DNA from: Smallanthus sonchifolius
Lineage: Eukaryota; Streptophyta; Magnoliopsida; Asterales; Asteraceae
Direction: 5' to 3'
Assembly (NCBI GenBank): GCA_023525975.1
Contig: CM042042.1
Span: 44,837,880 to 44,901,879, forward strand
Length of the DNA stretch: 64,000 nucleotides
The notes beneath the pieces are model-generated. The model was given only the letters and a program-made list of their open reading frames with translations. It searched no databases and was not told the origin of the DNA. The translations under genes and the position numbers were made by a program. Shown piece after piece: positions 11,241 through 22,395 of the stretch. The first letter of the stretch is position 1. Each line of letters starts with the position of its first letter.

Positions 11241-12835
11241 TGTAACATACCGAAATCTAAGTCGGTTTAATAAATGGGATTAGGAAAGGAAATAATAAAC
11301 GATCGAGGGTCGAACGTGGGGATGCGGGGAGGATGGCTACAAACCCTAGCCGCTACCATCTCCCCCCCCCCCCCCAATTCACCATTTTCATGTTCCTGAG
11401 TTTAGAGAGAGATGCTAGAGATAGACATTGCAAGGAAGCCTCCATTTGTGCTCAAGATCTCATCCTCATTCGATTTGGAGAGAACACACAAGAAGAAACA
11501 CATAATTTGAGGTAAGATTCGACCTCCATATCTGAGTTTTTGTATGAAATGGATTTTCAAGGCTTTTGGGGTTTTATCATCAAAGAATGAATTTTTACAT
11601 GTGAATTGGATCAAAAACTATAGATTTAGCTTAATGGAACATAAACAAATTGTTTGAACATAAAAAGTTGGAAACTTGAATAAAAAATGAAGATCTTTAG
11701 CCAAGAACGTTCGAATTCACCGAATAGTATATGAATGGGCCGAAAAACGTTTTCGACGGAAAGGGATTTCGGTAGAATGAGGAACACTGCGTTCCGCGCG
11801 AAAAACTACTTTGGACGAAAAGGTTTTCGGATGAAAGACATTTCGGACGAGAAAGCTTCCGGTCTAAAGGGATTTCGGCCAAAAGGGGTTTCTACCGAAA
11901 GAGATTTCGGCCGAAAAATGTTTTCTACCGACGAGGTTTTCGGTCGAAGTGTTTTAGATTTAACCATGTAGTTGACACATCTCGTTCATGACCGTTCAAT
12001 CAGATAGTCAGACATCCTACCTTAGCTAGAAGCTTCCATTTAGCATAAAGTAGCAACTATAAGGTGAGTGCTAGAATCTCTCTTTTAAATGCTTTAAAAT
12101 GTTTAGGGCTTGTGTGCATACATAACGAAATGAATTTGTTGAAAAGAAGTTTATGAAATGATGCTTTTAAAAGTGAAGTTATGGAAATATGTTTAAGAAA
12201 TGTTTTGCCAATAAAGTTTATGAAGTGTTTTTGAATGATAAGTTGCTTTAATAAAACGTACTAATGATTTAACTGAAGTTCGAAATAAAAGAAGTAATGT
12301 TTTCTTAAAGTCGCGATATGAACGAATCCGTCATGATTCTTTCGGGAATCGAAGTGAAGTTTGGTACAGGTACTCTATGTAGTACTGTACTTGAAGTTGG
12401 AATTGACAATTACGAGAAGGCACATATTCGATATATATATATGATGACTTATGTTTTATGATGTTATTGCATGTTCACGTACGCTTTTATTGAAGAAGTT
12501 TAATTGTTATGTTAAATATTTGAAGATAATGTTTTAAGTAAAAGCTAGAACTCACTCAACGAAGCTCATTTTTAGTATGCACATTCAGGTTAAGTATAGG
12601 AAGTGAGGACGCATGGATGCTTAGCTAGCGATGAGGAGTTACCCAATCTTGAAGTCTAGCATCCTAATATGATTTAGTGCTATGTTTTGTGTTAAGAAAA
12701 TGGTTATGTTTTCATTTTATGAACAAGTTATGTTATGAATGAATTTTCTGTTGCGCTTAAGGTATTCAAGGTTTAAGGAACTTTTTGTGAATGAGTAAAT
12801 CCAACGTGTGAGGCCTCTCGGGTTTGGGCCTTACA
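11241..12835 (+). mobile_element. Gypsy-type LTR (1.6 kb) inserted in copia gag
   Basis: Starts tgtaacataccgaaatc and ends gggccttaca followed by agttg, the first bases of a PBS. The layout (tgtaacat..c start, gagtaaatccaac near the end, ttaca/agttg junction) matches the full LTR at 59556-61662, so it is a related family. A clean 5-bp duplication is absent (ctatc left, agttg right). It is therefore probably not a simple solo LTR but a 5' LTR plus a few PBS bases left by a deletion. It contains a 14-bp poly-C (11362-11375) and a tttcgg/cgaaa array (11735-11950). Confidence 0.75.
11735..11950. repeat. Irregular array of tttcgg..cgaaa hairpin units in the LTR
   Basis: About ten imperfect repeats of a 14-20-bp unit such as gatttcggccgaaaaatg and tttcggacgagaaag. 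Each unit is nearly self-complementary. An open frame runs across it, but its repetitive Phe-Gly-Arg-rich translation looks like a by-product. Confidence 0.7.
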
Positions 12836-13539
12836 AGTTGCATCACCTTAAATCGTGCCCTTGATCACGGATGCTTCTTCCGCATGCGAAGCTTAGCAAA
12901 CTCTAGCCGGCAATTATGCTTCCCCCCCCCCCTTCATGTAGTCATCTCAAACAACTACAATACCGACTCAAACATCTTAGGAAATCTCCTGCTCAAACCA
13001 TCATAGAATATACATAGAACATTAAAACTTTGGTGAATGAACTCGCCATTCTTGGGAAGAACTGGATCACGAAGACAGCATTGACGCTGTCCTAAATGTC
13101 TTGGATCAATCAACCTATAAACCCATATCGGACGTTGTTCATGCACGAGATTCACCTATCTCATTCAACAATTTACACGAAAAACTAATAAAGGAAGAAC
13201 TCTCACTGGCACAACAAATTACTACGAGTGATATTCACCAACCGTCATCATTTTTTATGTTCAAATTCGGACAAACAGTAGACCTTGGAACTCTCAACAA
13301 GGAAATGGTGCACCCGGTTTACTTCCCACTACTACACAACCTGCTGGAAATCGTCCCTTCTTACGGAAATGTTAATGGTGCCATCAGAAAGGGCACTTAT
13401 TAACTAATTTTCGGTATTTAAAAAGCTTTATCCAAATGCTCCTATTCTGACTTTTAAAAAACTTGCAGGTTACGACTGCACAGGTTCACACAATGACCCC
13501 AAACAATGCAACCATGCCATCCACTACCAATTGGCTTTT

Positions 13540-13862
13540 TGATAGTGGAGATAGATTCCATGTTACTAATGACTTGAACAACCTCTCTATTCACACACCT
13601 TATGACTGACGGGACAGAGGAGCTAGTAACTGGTGACGGTTCGTGTTTAAAAGTTACTCATATTGGTTATGATATTATTCATACTTCAAATACTCCTTTG
13701 ATTCTTATGGATTTCATATATGTTTTATCATTGTCTCGTAACATTATATCCATATCTTGTTTATGTCACGACAACAACTTTCAAATCGAATTCTATTATT
13801 TTGTTTTAGTCATCAAGGACTGGCAAAATATTTCAATCATCGACAATAAAGGGAATGTATGA
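13540..13862 (+). pseudogene. Copia protease region, pseudogene
   Basis: The catalytic triplet survives as Asp-Ser-Gly (gatagtgga, ~13546) followed by DRFHVTNDLNNLS-like sequence, then a stop. Frame 13602-13862 continues with VTGDGSCLKVTHIGYDIIHT and PLILMDFIYVLSLSRNIISI, the typical spacer between protease and the GAG-pre-integrase domain. Confidence 0.8.
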
Positions 13863-16739
13863 GCTTACCTCATCTCTCAAGCCCCAAGTCTTCACCATGC
13901 ATCGTACCAATTCCTCCCTTTGACATCATCGACTAGGCCACCCGCAAAATAAAGTCTTCAAACTATTGTCATCTTTTATTTCAGTTAACTCTACCTTTGT
14001 TGGAAATTGCAATTATTGTTGAATCAATAAAAATCATTCTTTGCCATTTTATGATTCATCTCTTTGCTCTAAGGCTCCATTAGACATAATTTTCTCGGAT
14101 GTCTTGTGTTCTCCAGTGGAATCCTTGTGATCATTAAAAATATTACATAGTTTTTGTTGATCACTTCACCAAATATATTTGGCTTTATCTACTAAACCGA
14201 AAATAGACTCTCTTTCCATGTTCACTCGATTTCAACACTTAGTTGAAAACTATTTTTAAAAGAAAATAAAACAATTATTTTCAGATAATGGTGAGAAAAA
14301 TATATCAAACTTGCTTCCCACTATCTTCGTGTGGAATCTCTCATCGTACCTCACCACCACATACTCCTGAACATAACGGTTATCCTAAAAGTTCACTACA
14401 AAAAAGAAGGGTATTTGGGACTAAAATTTTAGTCTTTGATGCCCCCGTATCAGTACTTAATGGCTATCAGGGACTGATTTCTCCAGTCCTCGGTCAGTGA
14501 TGGATACTTAGTCCTAAATAGTTAGGTTAGTAACTGAAAATCAGTCCCCATTATATGTTACCTACAGTGACTAATAGTTAGTCTCTGATACAAAACAATC
14601 AGTTCTTAATTTGTCTCCTGAATACCACGTTTTTTCAGTCTCCAATACATTTCTTTAGCAACTGCAAATCAGTATCGAATACTAAGATATTTCAATCCCA
14701 AATGTTTAACTTTAGGGACTGATACTCAGTCCTCCAAAAATGTCCGTACTGTCCCTGATATGTTTCGTTGGGTTCCTAATTCCATATCAAATCAGTCTCT
14801 AATAAGCTGTTTTAACGACTAAGGATTAGCCCCGGTACCACGCGATTTCAGTCGTTAATATCCTTTTAGTCGGGACTGAAAATCAGTCTCCGATAGCAAC
14901 TGAAAAATAGCTTCTGATACAATTTAATTCAGTCCCGAACATGTATTCAAAATCAGTAACAAATTTCTTTAAGGACTGAAAAGCAGTCCCAATGTAGGTG
15001 TTATATAACCGATTTATAGTTTTATATATTAAACTTCAGTTACTAAACAACAGTAATATCATTTGTAAATTTGTTTCTTGCTTTCCCAAAATCCGTCAAG
15101 CATTAATATCATAACAATAGCCAAGTTCAAAATAATACCCCTTCATCAATTCTAAAGTTAAATGAGTATTAGGCGTCCAAAAAATGTAATAAACGTCTTA
15201 ACTAACGAATAATTCTAGCTGTCACCATCGCTAAATGGATTATTTCACTCTGTTTGAGTTTGTCCTAGAGTATAAACAACCTGAAAATTATTTCACTCGG
15301 TTTGAGTGAAATAACCTGATTTATCAGATCTTCGTTGATCTCACTTGAATCCCGCTGAGATGATTCGACTGTCGATTTCATCCATTTATCTTTTTTCCTC
15401 AACACAGGCCCAACACCTATCTCTCGTCCTGATTGTCTTGTTTTCCGTCTTCCACAAACACTTTTTATGGCTTTTTTCTCAAACTTGTAATCCATAACGG
15501 TATCAATGGTGGTTCCTTCATAATTGGATTTATCCATAGCCTCCTTTTTATACTAAAGAATATTTTCTTAACATAATAGAATGTACAAGAAAAACATTCA
15601 AAATTAGTAGTAACTCAAAATCAACATTTGAAACAAATAAAATTCAAAGTCAAAAGCTTTTAACAAGGAAATGCTTACATATTGAATACGTGAATGATCA
15701 TTTAGTCATCCTTATTTCTCGGCTTTGAAATGCAGGTTGTACCATAGTTCTAAAGGGGTTAGCGGCATTTTAGTCTCGGGATTTGAAAACTTGAATGACA
15801 TTTGACTAGAAATTAGGAAAGGAAAAAACAAATCAAGAGGCAGAATATGATCTATTTATACTAACTTGTTGGTTTGGGAGACACAAAGCATGAAACATGG
15901 ATATTTACATAGGGTTAAAAGTATAAACAACTTACAGTTTTTTTTGGTGTCATTATATGTATCAACATATGCAAGTCCTTTCGTCCTTTTACGTTTACGT
16001 TCAAACAATTGGGTTAAAGTAGGTAATTTCATCTAACACAGGTTCTTTAAGCTCATAAATAACAAGTTCATGATGTTTCCTATAAACCTACAACAAAAAG
16101 CAAAGTGATTAGAAACACTTACATTACTCTTGGGGTTTGAAAAACATTTGTTTGATTAACGTCCCCACCCACTAAGGAAGAAAACATAAGGGTTACTATC
16201 ATTTATATATATAGATTGGATAATGGTTACAAACAAAATTACTAGATTCACAACTTGTTTAGGCTCCTGCTCCAGTTCCCTACACATGTGTACTCAGCGA
16301 GTGATACAATCCACCAAGTGATACAAACATGCTCACACTTCATCAAAAGCACTTGATAGTTTGAGAATATCCCAAGAGGCCCGCTGGGTCAACCTGAGTG
16401 CAGTTACTTTATGAAAATCAAAGACTGCACATATCAGTCCTCATGCAAATTTCATCATCCTAAGAGTCGTATCACCATGACCATCCCATCTAAAAAATAA
16501 CTGTAGGATGGATTTCTTTGAAAATATACAAAGATAATGCAATACCAACATATCATGGTAAATCCATCCAACATCACCCATAAAGATGGTCAAAGAATTA
16601 AGATAATTTTAACTTTTTATTAATCAGACTATAACAAACTTTGTAGTAGATGATGAGAATTAAAGCATGGTTTGAACCTTTGTTACATTGTTGGTCCCTT
16701 TTTATTGGTTTTAGAAATTCTTGTGCTTTGATATACATT

Positions 16740-16743
<4 letters not shown>

Positions 16744-16798
<55 letters not shown>
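16744..16798. repeat. (TA)n microsatellite, left flank of foldback element
   Basis: 55 bp of uninterrupted AT/TA dinucleotides, matched by a similar tract at 17411-17468 on the other side of a foldback element. Confidence 0.95.
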
Positions 16799-16801
<3 letters not shown>

Positions 16802-17408
16802 GTGAGTTAATTAGAAAACTCATTTTCATGAAAAAACCAAAAAACTCCTACTTTATATGTGTAGTACACTCAAAACCCCAACCCACCCTCAAAAACCTAA
16901 CCCCCCACCCCATGCCCACCCAAAAACCTAAACCCACCTCACCCACCCCCTCACTCACCCCCTAAAAACCTAAACCCTCCGCCCACCCCTCAAAAACCTA
17001 AACCTCCCACCCCACCCCACCCCACCCCTCCAAAAACCTAAACTAAACCAAAAAGCCTAACCCACCCCCAAAACCTAATCCTGACACCTCACCCTACCTA
17101 CCCCCTCACCCAACCCCCAAAACCTAAACCCCACACCCACCCCTCAAAAACCTAAACCCTCCACCCCGCCCCACCTCTCCAAAAACCTAACCTAAAAGCT
17201 AAACTAAACCCAAAAAACTAAGTCCAAAAACTAAACCCACTACTTTTCGAGTTTTTTTTATGAACGAGGATGACGTGGGAAACAAGGGCTCTGAATCAGT
17301 TTTTTAATTTTTGATTTATTTTTTGAGTTATGATTTTTTTATTTTTTTTACCTTAAATAAGTAGTTTTTTGGTTTTCTCATGAAAATTGAGTTTTCTTAT
17401 GATCCTTC

Positions 17409-17410
<2 letters not shown>
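16799..17410. mobile_element. Foldback/MITE-like element inside a TA microsatellite
   Basis: Terminal inverted repeats of ~55-60 bp: the left arm contains aagaaaactca-like sequence, then tttcatgaaaaaaccaaaaa and actcctactttat. The right arm read in reverse gives the same order with a few differences. The core (16870-17240) is C-rich and telomere-like (repeats of ccaccc, cctaaaccc, caaaaacctaaa). Both sides are pure TA tracts, as for rice Micron elements, which insert in TA microsatellites. It lies inside the CACTA element. Confidence 0.65.

Positions 17411-17468
<58 letters not shown>
17411..17468. repeat. (AT)n microsatellite, right flank of foldback element
   Basis: 58 bp of AT dinucleotides. 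See the element at 16799-17410. Confidence 0.95.
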
Positions 17469-17473
<5 letters not shown>

Positions 17474-20010
17474 GCTAATCAATAACAAGCAAAATACATG
17501 GTCTAAATCAAACCTGTTTTTTTAGTGACTGATTATTAGTTGTAAAATATGTTACGTAAAAATTAGTCTTAAATAACATCAGCAACTGATAAATCAGTCC
17601 CAGATACTACTTAGTTGAGACTGATAAATCAGTCCCTAAGACTTTAGTCCCAAATGGTCACTTTTTTGTAGTGGTTGTCATCGACACATTTTTGAAACCG
17701 GTCACCGGTCTAGCCTTTCTTTCTCATGTAAAACTTCCTGTGAACTTTTATCCCTTTTGTGTTTACCACCGCTACTTACCTCGTAAATCATTTACCAACT
17801 TCTACTCTTCAAAATCTTTCTCCATTCCATTGCATTTTCCAGAAACAACCAAACTATACCAAACTCAAAAGTTTTGGTTGTTTGTGCTACCCTTGGCTCC
17901 ATCCATATTCACCACATAAGCTCCATCCCCAATCTACTGCTTGTATCATTCTTAGATACTCTTTATCTCAAAGTGCGTATTATGCCTATGATCCTATATC
18001 TTCCGAACTATATTCCCCTCGACAAGTGGTTTTTGTTGAAGATGAATTTCCTATGATCCTATCTCTTCCGAACTGTATTCCCCTCGACACGTGGTATTTG
18101 TTGAAGATCAAATTCCTTTTCCACAACTTACCCCCACAATCCCTCCCTCACAACAAACTAATCTTGATAATTGGCTCCCTTTTTCCATCCTTGTTACTAC
18201 CATTAACTCCCACAACAATCTGTCACCACCCATTCGACTTCTTCATGCCAACTCTATTCTCCTAATTTCCAAACTCAACTCAACACACCACCTTCCACTA
18301 ACTCAGACAACTCCTCCCCCGCTCCTATTTCCCAACAATCTACATCATAACCTACCACCCTATCTAATTCACCTAATAACACACCCATTACAACTCCACA
18401 ATTCATTCCTAACTCCAAACCCTCTATTCGCCCAGACCCCACCCCAAACCAACGTTATTTCCATCTTTATGTAGCTTATCCTTCCTATTTAACCGAGCCT
18501 TCCACCATAAATCATGCACTCAAAATGCTTCGTGCGCAAGGGTATCCAGGAAGAGTATGATGCACTTGAACGAAAATATGCCCGGTCACTTGTTCCTTCT
18601 TCACAAGCACCAAACCTTGTTGGATGCAAATCGGTTTATCATACCAAATATAAACCTGATGGCTCAGTTGATCGCATAAAAGCTCGGTTAGTAGCTAAGG
18701 GTTTTCATCAACGACCCAACATCGATTACATTGAAACCTTTAGTCCCGTACTTAAGCCCACTACCCTTCGTCTAGTTCTCTCCCTAGTCGTCACTCACAA
18801 ATATGAACTTCTCCAACTATACATTAACAATGTGTAACATCCCAAACCCCTAAAATAAGTTGGGACACGTGTCGGCTAAGAAACGCGACACTAGAACGTA
18901 AGCGGACGCGAAAACAGAAAGACGGTTAGACCGAAAATAGCCCAAAACTTCCCATAAACATATCTCGGGCTAGAAAATGAGTTACAAAGGCCATAATACA
19001 TGAAACTTGAGTGCCTCGGCAAGAAAAAATTGAAAATGGAGTCATAACGGACCATCACATGGTGTAACGGTCCATCACGACCACAGCCGACCGTCACTGA
19101 CGGTAACAGTCCGTTACGCCGTAAAATCATGAAAAGTCACCGTTTTTGTCCACGTATCACTGACTCATCCCACCCTAAGGCCATTAAGGACCGTCATGGC
19201 CTGTGGTGGTCCATTATGTGGTCAGGAAGTGCTTGGAGTCCAAGAAAACAGTAATGAACCGTCACCAGCGGTAACGGTCTGTTAAGGGATCCGGATTTTG
19301 CCTATAAATTGATGCAACGAGCCATTCAAAGGGGAAACATCACACACCAACACCATATATTACACACAAACTCTGGAGAGGATTAGAAGACCCAGTGTGT
19401 TGCGTTTAAGTGTGAGTGCGGTACGCAACGAGTGCGGTTCGAGTTTGGAGAAGTGTTTAAGCGAGAAACGAGCGTAGGAAACGACCCGAAGTTATTGTAA
19501 GTACACCGGACCCTTACCCTACACACGATTATGTGAATCATGTGATTAAATGATATGTGCTATGTATATAATAAGGCTAGGGGGTAATGAAAGGTTAGTC
19601 TAAACACTAAACTGGAGTAATGGAGTAGCCACGACGTATCCAAGGGATAGTGGATACGCCGCACGTACTTCCTATATACAAATTTCTTGGTGCTTCGTGG
19701 TGAAACCATTATGAATGTTTAGGGGTATAGACTAAAAGACTGTAATAAAAAATAGTAAACGAACGGGAGATTTTTCGACCGGTATGTAGTTATCTGACAA
19801 ACTGAATGTTCTGTCTAAGGAAAGAGTAGTGTATAAATCCCTCCTGGACCCGTCACTCTTTCCTGAAAACATCTCTGTTGGAGGTACTACTCTTGAAGGA
19901 TAATCACCATAGTTTACAGTATATGACAAGTATAAATATGCTATAAAGTTGAATACAGGAATATATGAATATGTAATGCATGATGAATGTATAAATATGT
20001 GAATGCATAA

Positions 20011-22395
20011 TGTCACACCCCAACCGATGGCGGAATCATCGGGGCGGGACAATGTAGACTGTTCATGAGCTCAAGGTTGACTAAATTGTAATATGTTAAA
20101 TCCATTTCCATTCAAACAAACATAATCAAGTTCAAGTACATAATGAAATACAATTCGTTCTTGAATTAAGATTAACTAGGTCCAAAGCCTATGTGTAGCA
20201 TGTCTTGATCAAACTCATATGAAAGAACCAGAAACATGAATAAAATAAGGTCAACTAAAAAGTTGGTGAGTATAACACAGGTTTGTATATAGATAGCATA
20301 TAGTTTGTAAAACAAATCCTTACATAACATGATAAATAAGGCATTTATGGGGAGCAGCTATTGTGTAACCAAGTACAATCAAACCTTTGTAACTAGCATG
20401 CAAAATTGTGTTGTCGGTATCAATCACCCCAATCTGGGTGGGTTTGTCAGACTCAATAGATCTATCATTGAAAACCGTCGGCTTGAATAGTTAATGATTG
20501 CACATAATCGCATACAAAGGTTAGCACACCTAGCACTCGGGCATAAAGCTCAAATTGCACACATGAATGTAAATAGGATTTGTACTTGTGTTGTTTGTGT
20601 AAATGTAAACATGTAATTTGAATAATGTTCATGTTCCACCCCAAAAATGTAAAAGAGTAAAAGGGGCTATGTATACTCACTTGTATCGAAGGCGTAGCTA
20701 ACACGAGATACTAGATAGTAATGTGATCCTTGTATTGCACAATGTTAACCTAGAGTGTAATGTATATTGCATTAATAATGCACAATAGTCTAAGTCTAAG
20801 TCTAAGGTTGAATTGGATAAAGTTAGTGATTGGTACTTGAAAGTATTGTATAAAATGGAAGATTTGAAATGAATATTTTTAGAATATTTTGAATAAGGTT
20901 TGAGTTTGAAATAATTAAATAAGTAAATTAGATAATTATTGTTTATGAAAATGATGTAAGTATTAGATGTATTTAAGTATAACTAAATAGATGTTTTTGT
21001 TCAAATATAAATCAAATAAATAATTATTACTCTATTCATTTATTTATAAACTGTAACTTAGACATTAAAATATTATTAAGTGTAGGGTTTATAAATTAAA
21101 TGTTGGACTTTAAATAATTCTCTTTTATTTTAAGATTAAACATTTGATCTTTTCTAAATAAAGATAATACAGATTTTTAAATTTAATTACTTTTATTTTA
21201 AAAACAACTCTGGAATATTAATTGTTTTAAAAATATAAAAATATAAACATTCTGCCAACACACACGACCGAGCCAGGGAAGGGCACGATCGTGCTTCGTC
21301 GGGCGCGACCGGTTCTAGCCAACGAGCATGACTAGGTCTGAGCAGGAGGCACGACCGCGCTGGAAGTTGACACGACCGCGTCTCCCGAGGCACGACATCG
21401 CTAGATGATTAGCGCGACCGTGTCTCTTTCAAAACATGAACGAATTGAATGATTTTTATATTTATAGAACTGGAATGCATAGGGCTTTCATTAACAAGGT
21501 TCTTATGAGTCTTTTGGTACAGGTTAATTGCGTTTAAAACATGGTTTAGAACCGGATTCGGTTAAACTATTTTAAATGAAAATACGGTTTCGGGTTCGAG
21601 TAGATTTCGATATTGAAAGCCGAAATTGAATTAGGGCTTTTGATCTAAAGAATAAATAGATAATTTAGAAGGTTTCGATTACCCTGCAAGACGATGAATT
21701 GATGGCCTAGGGTAGGGACGATTTCCGACGATGACAGGAGTGGTCTCCGGTGCCTTCTGCTGCAACTCCGACTGCTTCAATGGCTTCGGGTGTCCCAGAG
21801 AGGGTAGTATATCGTATAGTGATGGATTGCTCGAGAGCATTCGGATTGTAGAGAGGATTTGTGGCCTTGAGATGAAATCCTTTGAGGCTAAACGAATTCT
21901 GGATTAATTGGTCGTAAAGGGAATAATTGGTAGTATTATTTTCTTGGTTAATGAGAATAAAACGTAAAACGGTTTTGAATTCAAACGATCGGGTGATTAA
22001 AGTCACAATTACGTTTCAACTGGTACGCAGGCGCGACCGTGCCAAGATAGGCGCGACCGTGCCTAGACACCGGGCGCGATCGTTCCGAAGCAAGTCGCGC
22101 GACCGTGCCGAAACACTTGGCGCGACCGTGCCAGGACGAGACGCGACCGTGCTTACCTAGGGTTTCTTGATATTTTTCAACTTTAGTCCTTGTAACTTTA
22201 GTTTTGACATGTTTGTATAAAACAGTTACTTGTATAGAGATTAATTGTGTATAACTGAGTAAAACTTGCGGATTTGTATTGAGTCATTGCATTTAATTTA
22301 TGGCGAAAGATATAATTAGACAATGCACGAGAATTTGGTTTAAAATGCGTTACATTGAATTGAAATACGAATTACTAAAAATCAGAAATGTTACA
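20011..22395 (-). mobile_element. Solo LTR (2.4 kb) nested in the other solo LTR
   Basis: tgtcacaccc..aaatgttaca flanked by the 5-bp duplication cataa (20006-20010 and 22396-22400). Read on the minus strand it starts tgtaaca and ends gattccgccatcggttgggg then tgtgaca, closely resembling the end of the gypsy LTR at 4452-4486; hence the minus-strand call. It has no coding and no PBS. It carries two clusters of gcgcgaccgtgcc/gcacgatcgtgc repeats (21250-21425 and 22028-22160). Confidence 0.85.
21250..22160. repeat. Two clusters of gcgcgaccgtgcc repeats
   Basis: At 22028-22160 about six units of (g)gcgcgaccgtgcc are spaced by ~10 bp of variable sequence. At 21250-21425 about eight decayed units read cacgaccg, gcgcgaccg or gcacgatcgtgc. 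The GC-rich, partly palindromic units stand out sharply from the surrounding AT-rich LTR. A frame at 21193-21393 (minus) spans the decayed cluster and is probably not a gene. Confidence 0.75.

Larger units (their letters stand above)
11030..13403 (+). pseudogene. Copia Gag pseudogene, interrupted by an LTR
   Basis: The N-terminal part (11030-11240) shows SLSVNALKKPLLHGLDLYRF and, after a frameshift, DRLLFEALVGTLS. It then breaks at the LTR 11241-12835 and resumes with TLAGNYASP-like sequence and SPAQTIIEYIQNIKTLVNEL in shifting frames (12841-13080). From 13101 comes DQSTYKPISDVVHARDSPIS and LHEKLIKEELSLAQQ, the conserved end of the copia capsid (UBN2/retrotran_gag type). A poly-C run at ~12921-12932 disrupts the frame. 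No zinc knuckle is evident before the frame closes at 13403. Confidence 0.85.
14394..17673. mobile_element. Non-autonomous CACTA (En/Spm) transposon, 3.3 kb
   Basis: Ends are CACTACAAAAAAG and ..CTTTTTTGTAGTG, flanked by the 3-bp duplication GTT (14391-14393 and 17674-17676): a textbook CACTA element. Subterminal regions (14410-15000 and 17520-17660) are full of short motifs in both orientations such as ggactgattt, tcagtccc and gactgaaaatcagtc, the presumed transposase-binding repeats. No transposase domain was seen; the only notable frame is a Lys-rich 90-residue one at 15265-15537 on the minus strand, not recognised. It interrupts the copia integrase. Confidence 0.9.
13863..18480 (+). pseudogene. 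Copia integrase pseudogene, split by a CACTA element
   Basis: 13863-14393 carries the GAG-pre-integrase and integrase core in broken frames: a HHCC-like NCNYC stretch, PLDIIFSDVLCSPVES, FTRFQHLVENYF and GISHRTSPPHTPEHNGY just before the CACTA insertion at 14394. The frame resumes at 17677 with LKPVTGLAFLSHVKLPV and, in a neighbouring frame, TATYLVNHLPTSTLQNLSPF and LKSFGCLCYPWLHPYSPHKL (17759 on), the conserved C-terminal integrase block. Then comes a Pro/Thr/Asn-rich linker to the RT. A ~80-bp segment ending VVFVED is tandemly repeated near 17990-18110. Confidence 0.85.

Noticed and set aside
11735..11971. 78-residue Phe/Gly/Arg/Lys-rich frame
   Set aside because: Lies in an LTR repeat array; open only because of the repeat unit.
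16860..17240. Telomere-like cctaaaccc tract as an interstitial telomere
   Set aside because: Units are irregular and mixed with ccaccc, and lie between the inverted ends of one small element; better seen as that element's core.
18091..18474. 127-residue frame rich in Pro, Asn and Leu
   Set aside because: Out-of-frame reading of the copia integrase-RT linker.
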